Part shown: one piece after another, positions 8,505 through 16,349 of the stretch
Layout: each line of letters starts with the position of its first letter
How positions within the stretch are numbered: position 1 is the stretch's first letter
Assembly: GCA_002440825.1 (NCBI GenBank)
Contig: DJVH01000093.1
Span: 116,031 to 144,697 of the forward strand
Source of the DNA: Bacteriovoracaceae bacterium UBA6261
GTDB taxonomy: Bacteria; Bdellovibrionota; Bacteriovoracia; Bacteriovoracales; Bacteriovoracaceae
DNA: 28,667 nucleotides
Direction: 5' to 3'
Position numbers and translations under genes: made by a program
The notes under the pieces: generated by a model
What the model saw: the letters and a program-made list of their open reading frames with translations, nothing else
The model's database searches: none
Told to the model about the DNA's origin: nothing

Positions 8505-9230
8505 TTAGAATTCCTTAGGGGGCCTGTACCCTTTTTTAATATATGTGCCGAAAACAAAATCCCAAAGCGGCGATGAAATACCGAACATTGATCCTTCGTG
8601 CACATGGTGAACGAGATGTACGCGGCGAAGATATTTTCCGAGTTTACTTTTTGGTTTTCCGTGGTGAGTGAAATAATGAATGCCGTCGTAGCAAAGATAG
8701 CCGATCAAGAAACCTGCAAAAAAGACCTGCAGATACTGAGCGGGAACAATCAGAGAAAACAGACCGTATAGAATAAGAACATAAAAAATGGCCGGCGCTA
8801 TCGGCATGACACCACGAAGAGGGTCAAATGGATCGTCATGATGATTTCCATGCATACTGTAAACGAGTTGTTTTCCGAATTTATTTTCCGGGCTCCAGTG
8901 AAAGGGATAACGGTGAATAAGATACTCGGCCAGAGTCCAGACGAGCATGCCCAGAAAAAGAAGTGAAAGATTAGCTCCAAAGCTCAAGTCATATTTTTTA
9001 TTTCCCAAATAAATGAGAACAAAAATAACCGGAACCCAGAATTTAAAAATTGTCTGCCAGCGAACGAGAGTCAAGTGTTCAAGAAAATCATTTTTAAAAA
9101 TGCGAACCCGCTCTGGTCTTTCTTCAGTAATGAGTCTTCTCTCTTCTGCTCTTTCATCATTGGGATGAAAATTAAGAGGCTTGCTGAAATCTTTTTGGTT
9201 TTTAAGATCGGCCAGTTCATTATCTTGCAT
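8505..9230 (-). CDS. Fatty acid hydroxylase / sterol desaturase family membrane enzyme
   Basis: 241 residues. Four histidine clusters define the di-iron site of this superfamily: HRYPFH (106-111), HGNHH (127-131), HYFTHH (185-190) and HLVHH (205-209). Hydrophobic spans at about 62-76, 86-103, 143-163 and 168-182 anchor the catalytic face at the membrane. The spacing and the DPFDPLRGV segment resemble FA2H/Scs7-type fatty acid 2-hydroxylases more than sterol or carotenoid enzymes. A soluble, very charged N-terminus of ~50 residues precedes the membrane part and there is no cytochrome b5 domain. The product may be a hydroxylated acyl chain of a membrane lipid. The gene seems to stand alone. Confidence 0.82.
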   Translation of the reverse strand: MQDNELADLKNQKDFSKPLNFHPNDERAEERRLITEERPERVRIFKNDFLEHLTLVRWQTIFKFWVPVIFVLIYLGNKKYDLSFGANLSLLFLGMLVWTLAEYLIHRYPFHWSPENKFGKQLVYSMHGNHHDDPFDPLRGVMPIAPAIFYVLILYGLFSLIVPAQYLQVFFAGFLIGYLCYDGIHYFTHHGKPKSKLGKYLRRVHLVHHVHEGSMFGISSPLWDFVFGTYIKKGYRPPKEF

Positions 9231-9341
9231 GATTCAAGTCCCCCGTCAGTTTTATAAGCAGAGTTTTTGGCCGATGTTAGCGCGAAATCTTTTTAAAAAG
9301 GCCGATCCTGGTCATTCTCTTTATTGTATTAAATCAGCTGA

Positions 9342-9851
9342 TTATTGTCGGGGTCTGATGATGTTATAGACTTCGTCCAGAAGAAATTTTTTAATAAAGG
9401 CGGGCTTCTTCTTTTTTTCGCCGACATAATTGACCATCACTGCTTCTTTTTTCGCCTTATTGGTCCACGCAATAAAAATCGCGCTGTGCTCAATGTCCCG
9501 GTAAGAATGGTTGATGAAGTACAACCAGTCGCCTGGTTGAATCAAGTCCTGATCCTGGAGATAAGGGCCCTTTTGCTTGCTTTTAAAAATGGTTTCGCGT
9601 TTCTCTGCTGTAAAACCTGAACGGTTATAGACTGAATTGATAAAATCCCAACATCCACCGATAAAAATTTGTTTTTCATCAATTAATCTTTGAGAAGTTT
9701 CAAGAATGCTTTTTCCTGCGGGAGTTGCTTCCGACTCTGCTTTTTTTATAAGCTCATCAGAACGTTTGTCATTGAGCGTGCTGCAGGAAACAGCAAAGAA
9801 AACAGCAAAGACGATCAGAAAGAATGAGGTGAAAACCGACCGGATTTTTAT
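9342..9851 (-). CDS. Papain-fold (NlpC/P60-like) lipoprotein with probable ATA start
   Basis: 169 residues if translation begins at ATA (9851-9849). The frame has no ATG, GTG or TTG before codon 103 (TTG at 9545), yet the upstream part is clearly coding: it has a lysine/arginine n-region, a hydrophobic segment and a lipobox AVSC with C23. The catalytic domain shows GGCWDFI (C67), PGDWLYF (106-112) and HSAIFIAW (H122), the order seen in NlpC/P60 and permuted papain-like amidases. The proposed ATA overlaps the TAA of the CBS gene in an ATAA arrangement, the counterpart of the common ATGA overlap, and GGAAAG lies a few bases upstream. The expected role is hydrolysis of a cell-wall or lipid amide bond in the envelope. 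If 9545 were the true start, the nucleophile Cys would be lost. Confidence 0.7.
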   Translation of the reverse strand: MKIRSVFTSFFLIVFAVFFAVSCSTLNDKRSDELIKKAESEATPAGKSILETSQRLIDEKQIFIGGCWDFINSVYNRSGFTAEKRETIFKSKQKGPYLQDQDLIQPGDWLYFINHSYRDIEHSAIFIAWTNKAKKEAVMVNYVGEKKKKPAFIKKFLLDEVYNIIRPRQ

Positions 9852-10246
9852 TTTGCTCTTTCCGGCAACAGAATTTCAACCAATGCATTGAGTGCATCAG
9901 TTGTTGTAAAAATTCCATAAAGTTTATCTTGTTCGTCCAGAATGATGGCGGAGCCTACTTTTTCTGAAGATAAACGGTAAGCAACATCGGCGAGATTATC
10001 ATTGGCGTACGCAAAGAGAATGGAAGTCGACATGACACTTTTCACGCGCATGTACTCGCTCCAGGGTTTACCGACGTTGGCAAAAATATCACGCTGAGAA
10101 ACAATTCCCACAACCTCATTTCCATCCATCACTGGAAGATGGCGGATCTCATTTTTTTTCATCAACAACTCTGCGTCTTTCAACTCAGCGTTCAGATTAA
10201 TGGTAATCGGGGCAATGCTTGTATACTCATCCACTGTAATATTCAT
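9848..10246 (-). CDS. Stand-alone CBS-domain pair protein
   Basis: 132 residues from the ATG at 10246, chosen because AAGGAG lies eight bases before it; the frame extends 39 codons further upstream with no ribosome site. Two CBS motifs make up the whole protein. The first ends at HLPVMDGNEVVGIVSQRD and the second at SAIILDEQDKLYGIFTTTD. Such paired CBS proteins usually bind AMP, ATP or other adenosyl ligands and act as energy or metabolite sensors. It lies in a minus-strand operon after RNase HI and a methyltransferase and overlaps the next gene by four bases. Confidence 0.85.
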   Translation of the reverse strand: MNITVDEYTSIAPITINLNAELKDAELLMKKNEIRHLPVMDGNEVVGIVSQRDIFANVGKPWSEYMRVKSVMSTSILFAYANDNLADVAYRLSSEKVGSAIILDEQDKLYGIFTTTDALNALVEILLPERAK

Positions 10247-10313
10247 GTGGGACACTCCTTGGTCTGTCATTAATGAAATCAATTTCTCCGGAATCTGTCC
10301 ATGACAAGTGCGT

Positions 10314-11183
10314 TTATTTCGTAGCAACCAAAATAGATTCGGCATGTCCGGTATGGAATCCATCTGAGCGGTTTTTAAAATATTGTTGATTCAAATCCTC
10401 TCCGGAAATGCAGCGAGCTTCGCTGAACCCGGCCTCCAAGGCCAGCTTAATGATATCTTCATGAGAGAAGAAACTGATGAACGGTGTACCGCTGGACTTT
10501 GCCCCTTTGGCCGAAGCATCGAGACCTTTTTTTTCCTGAGTCTGCATTTGATCTGCGGGAATCAAAAAAGACATCGCAAGAACCGAACCTTTGGCAAGCG
10601 AGGCGATTTGCTTCAACGTCGCAACGTTGGCTTCGCGGGTGAGATACATACTCACACCGGTTGAAGCGATGATGGCAGGTTTGTTTTTATCGAGACCGGA
10701 AGCCTCGCATTTCAGAAGCCACGATTCTCCTGCTTCAAAATCCACCGGCACAAAATGCAGATCTGATGAAATACCGAAACCTGTTTCCACAAGACGCTGC
10801 TCTTTCCACTTTTGAGGACCAGGTTTGTCCACTTCAAAAATTTGTAACCTTTTTGTTACATCTTTTTTTCGTTGGGCAAAGGAATCAAGTCCTGCTCCCA
10901 GAATGATGTATTGATCTATTCCCTTGCCGTAAAGATCAATCACGAGATCATCAATAAAACGTGCACGTGCCACAATGGAAGCGCGGAACAGCCTTGTGAA
11001 TTCCGGATTCATATCACCGCGATTGCGCCAACCTTCTTCAGGGTTCAGAAGTTTTAATCCGACCGTGTCTTCAATCACGTATGGAGCCCTTTCAATTTCA
11101 GTGTGAAGCGCGCGCCAGAGGGCCACGCGGGCAGCTGACGATTCAGGAGCAATATCTATTAGTGGTAAACGTTCATTATTCAT
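10314..11183 (-). CDS. Leucine-carboxyl-methyltransferase-type SAM methyltransferase
   Basis: 289 residues. The pattern VARARFIDDLV, then QYIILGAGLDSFAQRK (SAM motif I, GAGLD 96-100), then IFEVDKP and ASTGVSMYL (the post-II and motif IV region) is that of the LCM / TIGR00027 family. In bacteria these enzymes methylate carboxyl or hydroxyl groups of small molecules such as polyketides; the real substrate here is unknown. The start overlaps the RNase HI stop by four bases (ATGA), so translation is probably coupled. A 67-base gap separates it from the CBS gene. Confidence 0.8.
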   Translation of the reverse strand: MNNERLPLIDIAPESSAARVALWRALHTEIERAPYVIEDTVGLKLLNPEEGWRNRGDMNPEFTRLFRASIVARARFIDDLVIDLYGKGIDQYIILGAGLDSFAQRKKDVTKRLQIFEVDKPGPQKWKEQRLVETGFGISSDLHFVPVDFEAGESWLLKCEASGLDKNKPAIIASTGVSMYLTREANVATLKQIASLAKGSVLAMSFLIPADQMQTQEKKGLDASAKGAKSSGTPFISFFSHEDIIKLALEAGFSEARCISGEDLNQQYFKNRSDGFHTGHAESILVATK

Positions 11184-11638
11184 TTCTTTCTCATTTTTTG
11201 AATTTCACTCTTGGCATCGCGCGCTCCGAGATTCGCAAGATGATCTGCGCGCTCATTGCCGGCATTGCCGTTATGACTGCGTATCCATTTCCAGGTGATC
11301 ACAAGTTCCTTATCAGTTAAAAGCGATTCAACAGCGAGAAGATCTTTTTCAAGCAGCTTGGGAAGATTCTTCCAGCCATTCTGTCTCCATATGGGGAGAG
11401 ATTTTTCACAATAAGAAATGATTTCCTGCGAATCGGAAAAAACGGTCGCCTTTGCATTTCTGGGCAGCAGCTCTAAGGCGGCCTTGACAGCGGCCAGTTC
11501 CATTACTGAACTGGTGGTATCAATGGCCCCGCCATAGCTTTCCATTTCTTCACCTTGAGGCGTGCGGATATAAACGCCCCATCCACCGGGAGTGTGCTCT
11601 GAAACTCTGCAGCCACCATCTGTGTAACAGTAATACAT
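11180..11638 (-). CDS. rnhA: Ribonuclease HI
   Basis: 152 residues, the normal size. Catalytic residues are all in place: D7 in YTDGG, E47 in SSVMELAA, D69 in FSDSQ and D132 in NERADHLA, with the flexible-loop histidine H122 in SHNGNAGNE. It degrades the RNA strand of RNA-DNA hybrids left by Okazaki primers and R-loops. It is the first gene of a probable four-gene minus-strand operon (RNase HI, methyltransferase, CBS protein, lipoprotein). The ribosome site is weak. Confidence 0.92.
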   Translation of the reverse strand: MYYCYTDGGCRVSEHTPGGWGVYIRTPQGEEMESYGGAIDTTSSVMELAAVKAALELLPRNAKATVFSDSQEIISYCEKSLPIWRQNGWKNLPKLLEKDLLAVESLLTDKELVITWKWIRSHNGNAGNERADHLANLGARDAKSEIQKMRKK

Positions 11639-11737
11639 ATATTAATCCTAAGGGAAAAATTCACTAAAGCAAAGTGTAAGTGGCATCGCACTTGAATTTA
11701 AGAACTCATGAAAAAAGAGTTTAAACCAGGAGTTAAA

Positions 11738-12271
11738 ATGGATATTTATCAGAACCTGAAAAAAGATCACGAAACAGTTAAGAGTCTGATTAACGAGCTT
11801 CTTACGCTCAATGAGAATGATGAATATAGACACACTCTTATTGAAAGAATTGCGACGGAATTAGTACCTCATGCCCGAGCGGAAGAAGCTGTTTTTTACA
11901 ACACACTTCGCACCTCTGACGCTGATACAGGAATTGTGATGCATTCATTTAAGGAACATATGGAAGCAGAAGGATTACTGCGCACATTACAGGCAAAGGA
12001 TAAAACTGTCGGAGACTGGAAAAAAACAGCACAAAAATTCAAGGAAGAATTAGAACATCATATTCAGGAAGAAGAAACGAAGGTTTTCTCACTGGCCAGA
12101 AATCTGCTTACGACTGAAGAGGCCGATCAGATCGGCAATGCTTTTCTTAAGTTCAAGGCCGAATACCAGGGCCAGGGCGCAATCAAAAACACCGCGGATA
12201 TGATTCTCAATCTGCTGCCTGCTAGGTTTGCAAACAAAGTCAATAAACTGGATGTAAATCCCATAAGATAG
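11738..12271 (+). CDS. Hemerythrin HHE-domain protein
   Basis: 177 residues from the ATG at 11738, which has a correctly placed GGAG; an in-frame ATG 10 codons upstream has none. Ligands of a di-iron four-helix bundle can be seen: H in KKDHETV, HARAEEAVFY, HSFKEHMEAE and HHIQEEETKVF. The last ~50 residues extend the bundle. Such cytoplasmic proteins bind oxygen or nitric oxide, or protect against oxidative stress. The stop codon touches the first palindromic repeat, which separates this gene from the convergent one. Confidence 0.85.
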   Translation: MDIYQNLKKDHETVKSLINELLTLNENDEYRHTLIERIATELVPHARAEEAVFYNTLRTSDADTGIVMHSFKEHMEAEGLLRTLQAKDKTVGDWKKTAQKFKEELEHHIQEEETKVFSLARNLLTTEEADQIGNAFLKFKAEYQGQGAIKNTADMILNLLPARFANKVNKLDVNPIR

Positions 12272-12320
12272 AAAAGGTGCCACTAGACTTCGCTTCGCGA
12301 AAGTCTAGTGGCACCTTTTC
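12271..12320. repeat. Palindromic repeat, copy 1
   Basis: A perfect 20-bp inverted repeat around a 10-base loop (CGCTTCGCGA). The core arm AAGGTGCCACTAGACTT is the same as in five other copies in the window. Judged by its loop, this copy lies in the opposite orientation to copy 2. It fills the gap between two convergent genes exactly, starting at the last base of one stop codon and ending three bases before the other, so it may also act as a two-way terminator. Confidence 0.95.
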
Positions 12321-12323
12321 CTT

Positions 12324-12782
12324 TTACTGCCGATTTAAAGATTTTTTTCCGAACATTGTTTTGAGCTGACTCGAAAAAAAACGTTTCATTAAAACAGTGC
12401 TGCCAAAACGCAAAGAAAAAAGAAGTTGCCCGAGAGCGCCAGTCGCCGCTCCTCCTAAAATCACTTTCAGGTTCATGGAAGGAATTGTCACTTTCGCTCC
12501 ACGAACGCCGCCTTCTGCAGTGGAAGCCTTTATCTTTCTGGTCAGCTGCTGCAGTTTGAGTTTTATTCTGTCTTCTCTGTTTTCAATACTGCTGTAGTTC
12601 TGATCTACATAATATTTAGTCGAAAAACTTCTGGTCCAGTCGTCTATATCCTGTTCAAACGCTGAGCTGCGAATATAGCGATCATAAGCTTCCTTGTGTT
12701 CTTGAACAAAAGCCGACACATTTTCCAGAAAGATCTGCTTTTCCTGATCGATGAGTGATTGGACATTTTGAAAGAGACTCAT
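12324..12782 (-). CDS. Hypothetical protein with hydrophobic C-terminal segment
   Basis: 152 residues of no family I recognise. The first ~95 are charged and helical. A Gly/Ala-rich hydrophobic stretch follows (VILGGAATGALGQLLFSL, about 107-124), able to span or lie in a membrane, then a basic tail (KRFFSSQLKTMFGKK). AAGGAG stands seven bases before the ATG, so the gene is translated. The layout fits a small membrane-attached protein with an N-terminal cytoplasmic helix. Confidence 0.7.
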   Translation of the reverse strand: MSLFQNVQSLIDQEKQIFLENVSAFVQEHKEAYDRYIRSSAFEQDIDDWTRSFSTKYYVDQNYSSIENREDRIKLKLQQLTRKIKASTAEGGVRGAKVTIPSMNLKVILGGAATGALGQLLFSLRFGSTVLMKRFFSSQLKTMFGKKSLNRQ

Positions 12783-12887
12783 AATTGCACTCCTTTTCTC
12801 TTCTTAGTGTAACGCACGTTCAGATGATGGCAACGTCTTGAGCGTTGAGCATAGCGGTTTTGCAAATCTTAATAGTCAGCTTTGAGT

Positions 12888-12926
12888 GGTCTCCTTTTTG
12901 CTCAATAGTATTATTGAAAGGAGGTT
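12888..12926 (+). promoter_or_regulatory. Hairpin that hides the ribosome binding site
   Basis: CTCCTTT (12891-12897) pairs with AAAGGAG (12917-12923). G-U wobbles extend this outward over the whole AAGGAGG. CAATA (12903-12907) pairs with TATTG (12912-12916) above a five-base bulge, around a GTAT loop. The ribosome site of the next gene is thus fully paired in the folded leader. It could be a thermosensor or other translational switch. Confidence 0.5.
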
Positions 12927-12929
12927 TTT

Positions 12930-13301
12930 ATGAATCAAATCGATACATCTAAAATACAAAGTGAAATCATAGGATTGGAAAGAAAATACTGGAAGGCCAT
13001 GGTTGATAAAGATATCGACTCTGCTATTTCTATGACTCATTTCCCCTGTATGATCTCCGGAGAACATGGCGCTAAGAAAATTGAAGAAAACGAATACCGG
13101 CAGATTCTTAAAAACAGCAGCCCGGACATTTATAAAAATGTTGCCATCAATGATCCGCAAGTTGAAGTGTGGAACGATCAAACGGCCATGATCACTTATT
13201 CAACAAGAATCAACGGCCGCGATCTGGTAGATGTTTCAACATGGATTCTCGAAAATGGAAAATGGGTTTGCGCCTTTCACGCTGAAAATGAAAAGCACTA
13301 A
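12930..13301 (+). CDS. SnoaL/DUF4440-type NTF2-like protein
   Basis: 123 residues. It has the NTF2-fold pattern: an opening helix with ERKYWKAMVDKDIDSAISM, an HFPCMISGEHG turn, a central EYRQILK helix, then three beta strands ending in VSTWILENGKWVCAFHAEN. This last motif is typical of DUF4440/SnoaL-like domains. Small-molecule binding, or an enzymatic role on an unknown ligand, is likely. It has a very strong AAGGAGG site that is folded into a hairpin (12888-12926), so synthesis may be conditional. It is 14 bases ahead of the PRC-barrel gene and probably in one operon with it. Confidence 0.78.
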   Translation: MNQIDTSKIQSEIIGLERKYWKAMVDKDIDSAISMTHFPCMISGEHGAKKIEENEYRQILKNSSPDIYKNVAINDPQVEVWNDQTAMITYSTRINGRDLVDVSTWILENGKWVCAFHAENEKH

Positions 13302-13315
13302 CAAAGGATGATGGT

Positions 13316-13966
13316 ATGTCTACGTCTTTTAACAAAATACTGAACTGTGATATTTACGCTCAAGATGATGAAGAAAAAGTAGGAACGCTGGATGATGTTT
13401 TGTTCGACAGCGACACCTGGGACATTCGTTATCTGGTTATTAAATTCCGGGAAAACATTTTCAAATTCAAGCGAGTCCTCATTCACACCAAAGCCATTAA
13501 TTTGAAAGCCTGGACTAAAGACAAAGTTTTGCTCACCATCTCAAAAGATCAGCTGATGAATGAGCCGAGTGTCGACGCTGACATGCCTGTCTTCCGCCAG
13601 ATGGAAACTCGATACTTTGATTTTTACAACTGGCCTTACTACTGGGACGATATGGGGGTTTTTGGAATTGATCCGCGAGCGCGCCTGGAAACAGCTTCTA
13701 ATCACAATGATACCGATCCGCATTTGCGCTCTTCCCGCATTGTCCGAGATTATGTTTTTCGACAGAACGAAAACAAAATCGGCAATGTTGCAGATTTAAT
13801 TTTTAGTGAAAGGGACTGGAAAATTATTTCACTGACAATGAAAAAACATATTTATTCGCACGAAGAAGAAATCAGCATAAATGAGATTTTGCAAATCGAC
13901 TGGTATGACCGCAGCGTTCACTTGAAAGAATCTTACCTGACCAGCGAAGAATCGATGACGTTGTGA
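13316..13966 (+). CDS. PRC-barrel domain protein (two copies)
   Basis: 216 residues with two PRC-barrel units. The first reads DIYAQDDEEKVGTLDDVLFD, then IRYLVIKF. The second reads DYVFRQNENKIGNVADLIFS, then KIISLTMK. The linker is rich in aromatic and acidic residues (YFDFYNWPYYWDDM, 98-111). The fold is found in RimM and in photosystem H subunits; stand-alone double-barrel proteins are common stress proteins of unknown role. It follows the NTF2-like gene by 14 bases, and its stop directly abuts the stop of the convergent lipoprotein gene with no gap. Confidence 0.8.
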   Translation: MSTSFNKILNCDIYAQDDEEKVGTLDDVLFDSDTWDIRYLVIKFRENIFKFKRVLIHTKAINLKAWTKDKVLLTISKDQLMNEPSVDADMPVFRQMETRYFDFYNWPYYWDDMGVFGIDPRARLETASNHNDTDPHLRSSRIVRDYVFRQNENKIGNVADLIFSERDWKIISLTMKKHIYSHEEEISINEILQIDWYDRSVHLKESYLTSEESMTL

Positions 13967-14536
13967 TTAAATTTTAGTTAAGCAGAAGTTTGCATTGGCT
14001 TCAGGGTCTTGAAGAAAAGCTGTTTGAGTTGAGAGAACGGTAGCAGCACTGTCTCCTAACGTTAAAACCTTCTGGCAAATTTTGGATGTGGCACTTTCAT
14101 ACCAGGTCACAACATCGACAGGGCTGGCCCCACCGACTTTAGCAGTTCGAATAATCATAAATTGACCTGCCTTTACTGAGGCAACAGAAGAGGCATCGAG
14201 ATCTTCAAAATTAAAATCATAGTTGTCGTTTGAAAGCGTGCTGGAGCCTGTAGCGTCCAAAGAACTGCAGGTGGCCCCATCTGCATAAGCTATATATTTT
14301 TGCGTAAAGACTCCGACCGAAGCTGATGACCAGGACACTGGAATGATATGAAAACGTCGATTGCTTCCATCACAGGGTGTGACAATTGTCCGATCGAGGA
14401 CTTGCTGAAAACTCGCCGCTCCTCCGCCTCCTGCTGGTGAATTGTCAGTTGTAGTAGTCGTGACAGAGGGATTATCGCTTCCACAAGCTGCAAGTAAAAT
14501 GGTCGCAGAGAAAAGAATCGCTTTCCTGATCTTCAT
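13967..14536 (-). CDS. Lipoprotein of unknown function
   Basis: 189 residues from the ATG at 14536, which has AGGAG six bases upstream; a start eight codons further out lacks one. The signal is KIRKAILFSATILLAACGSDN with lipobox LAAC. A Thr/Gly-rich linker (VTTTTTDNSPAGGGGAAS) tethers a ~150-residue Ser/Ala-rich domain with four cysteines, which may pair. No known fold is seen. The linker resembles that of the other unknown lipoprotein at 16683-17444 (TQPTTTNNNQTN), so both may be outer-membrane-anchored surface proteins. Confidence 0.75.
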   Translation of the reverse strand: MKIRKAILFSATILLAACGSDNPSVTTTTTDNSPAGGGGAASFQQVLDRTIVTPCDGSNRRFHIIPVSWSSASVGVFTQKYIAYADGATCSSLDATGSSTLSNDNYDFNFEDLDASSVASVKAGQFMIIRTAKVGGASPVDVVTWYESATSKICQKVLTLGDSAATVLSTQTAFLQDPEANANFCLTKI

Positions 14537-14620
14537 GAGCGTCTCCTGCTTACATAGCAATTAACAGCTTATCGTTTTTCTTGTTTATATCTTTACAATG
14601 TCCAGGCGATAAAATTGGCG

Positions 14621-15505
14621 TCAAACAAAGAGATCGGACAGAAAGGTCCGGGATGCCAAACTCAATTGCTTGCCTTTGGCCGTGGCCAGCCATAGAGGAA
14701 ACTCGTGAGCGGATTCCACCGGAATTTCAAAAAGTTCACCGTTCTCTATTTCTTTTTTAACCATAAATCGCGCAAGATAAGCTGCCCCCTCTCTGGCCAG
14801 GCAAAACCGTTTTTGGGACTCCTGACTATTGACCTCAAAGCCGATGGGAGGAATTTCGCCGAAGAGTTCGAGCATGACTTGAGAAGATCTGCGGCCGAGT
14901 TTTGCATCGATCGAGCTGATATAGCCGTATCTTGAAATGAGTTTACGCAAAGTTTTATCGTTGGAAGATGACCGGCATTCTCTCCATAGTTCAGGATGAC
15001 AAACCAGGGCCATTTTCTCTGAATGCAGTTTCTTAAATTCAATTTGAGGAGTGTTGATTTTGGCAAACATCAAGGCAAACTCGCATTCGTCCCGCAGGAG
15101 AAAATCAGTGATCTCTTCTGGCGTGCCAGTGCGGATAGAAGGAACAATCCCAGGATGTTTTCTTTTAAATTTGAGCAAAGGTTCAGGCAAAAAATCATTA
15201 ATCAAATGATCAGAAGAAGCGAACCGCATATAGCCTTCACATTTCTCCTGCACACCTCTGCAAAGATTCTCAATTTCTTTTTCTTTCTTAAACAACTGAT
15301 CGCAGAGTCTGAAAATCTCCTGACCTTTCTGAGTAAGAGTCACTCCACTTTTTGATCGTTCAAAAAGTGTGATGCCTTCACTCTCCTCCAGAAGAGAGAC
15401 CGAGCGGCTGAGGGCAGACTGGCTGATGTGAAGTTTTTTTGCAGACTCCGAAAATTTTCCGGTGCATGCCACTTCGTAAAAAACTCTCAGGTAATTTAAT
15501 TCCAC
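14621..15505 (-). CDS. LysR-family transcriptional regulator
   Basis: 294 residues starting at GTG (15505), with AGGAGG five bases ahead. An N-terminal winged helix-turn-helix (KKLHISQSALSRSVSLLEE, about 24-42) is followed by ITLFERSKSGVTLTQKGQ, the typical LysR wing. The remaining ~200 residues form the periplasmic-binding-protein-like effector domain. The inducer is unknown. It is divergent from the gene at 15658, the usual arrangement of a LysR regulator and its target, and the 152 bases between contain two dyads. Confidence 0.9.
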   Translation of the reverse strand: MELNYLRVFYEVACTGKFSESAKKLHISQSALSRSVSLLEESEGITLFERSKSGVTLTQKGQEIFRLCDQLFKKEKEIENLCRGVQEKCEGYMRFASSDHLINDFLPEPLLKFKRKHPGIVPSIRTGTPEEITDFLLRDECEFALMFAKINTPQIEFKKLHSEKMALVCHPELWRECRSSSNDKTLRKLISRYGYISSIDAKLGRRSSQVMLELFGEIPPIGFEVNSQESQKRFCLAREGAAYLARFMVKKEIENGELFEIPVESAHEFPLWLATAKGKQLSLASRTFLSDLFV

Positions 15506-15522
15506 GAGTTCCTCCTGCGGGC

Positions 15523-15564
15523 ATCCTTCTAACTTCTCGAAGGATATTAGTCAATCATTCTAAT
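15523..15564. promoter_or_regulatory. Possible LysR operator region
   Basis: Two dyads lie in the divergent interval. ATCCTTC (15523-15529) and GAAGGAT (15539-15545) flank a 9-base spacer. Immediately after, ATTAG (15546-15550) and CTAAT (15560-15564) flank another 9-base spacer. LysR proteins bind interrupted dyads of about this size, so this is a candidate site, but the sequence does not prove it. Confidence 0.35.
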
Positions 15565-15657
15565 TTTCATCAAACGGATAGTTTGTCTAAAGTAGCGTTG
15601 AAGAATAACGGTGCGAATGTTTCATCATAAAATCGCATCAACTCATAGGAGAATTGT

Positions 15658-16101
15658 ATGAATAAATATTTATTTCCTCTCATGATTCTAACCGGACTTT
15701 TTTCACAAGCTTCATATGCCACTCACGCCTATCGCTCAGAAAATTGTGTTTCATCCTCCCACAGTCTCAATTACCTGGGCAATTATCCGTTTGGCGGCGA
15801 CTATGCACTCTCCACGGTCGGGCACGAAAATGACGATGACATTATTCGTGCCCTTCCTCTTTATCAGGAGGAGGATGCCGATGTTGTCTTTGATACGAGC
15901 AATGAAGTTGTTGTCAGCCAGGAACCGACAGTTCACGATTGCTGGTTTGATCACGATGAATGGAAGAGCACAAAAGATGTTTCGATTATTAAAATAACCG
16001 AAGAAGCCTCTGCAAAACTTGGTTTAAAGCAAGGCGATGTTCTATCGTTTTCTTGTGACGAAACGACTGATTACCCCAATGGAAATACTTGCGACGAATG
16101 A
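15658..16101 (+). CDS. Small secreted protein of unknown function
   Basis: 147 residues with a Sec signal peptide (KYLFPLMILTGLFSQASYA, cleavage near YA-TH at about 21). The mature part is acidic (repeated Asp and Glu, such as EEDADVV and NDDD) with five cysteines, four of which are at positions that could form disulfides. The stretch SIIKITEEASAKLGLKQGDVLSF resembles the end of a small beta domain in which a residue pair sits on a surface loop. No family recognised. AGGAG precedes the ATG. It is divergent from the LysR gene and may be its target. Confidence 0.7.
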   Translation: MNKYLFPLMILTGLFSQASYATHAYRSENCVSSSHSLNYLGNYPFGGDYALSTVGHENDDDIIRALPLYQEEDADVVFDTSNEVVVSQEPTVHDCWFDHDEWKSTKDVSIIKITEEASAKLGLKQGDVLSFSCDETTDYPNGNTCDE

Positions 16102-16129
16102 GAGACGGCAAGCTCTCTTCGTCTTTTGT

Positions 16130-16161
16130 GTGCCACCACGACTTTTGGTCTGGTGGCACCT
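16130..16161. repeat. Decayed palindromic repeat, copy 7
   Basis: GTGCCACCA (16130-16138) and TGGTGGCAC (16151-16159) are inverted. The right arm, read GTCTGGTGGCACCTT, differs by one base from GTCTAGTGGCACCTT of the good copies, and the loop is shorter. It lies 28 bases after the stop of the secreted protein, the same kind of position as the other copies. Confidence 0.6.
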
Positions 16162-16349
16162 TCAACAGACTGATTTAATGATAAATCTGCAAATGATGAA
16201 AATAAACCTATCTTATTATGGTCAAAGCGACTAAGCTCGAGAAGTTAAGTATCGTTACGTTTTTTATCAGATCCTGCCTAATCTTTTACAAATCAAACCT
16301 TAATTAATAAAAAAAATAAAAGAGAGACTTTGTCTCAAAAGGAGTATCT

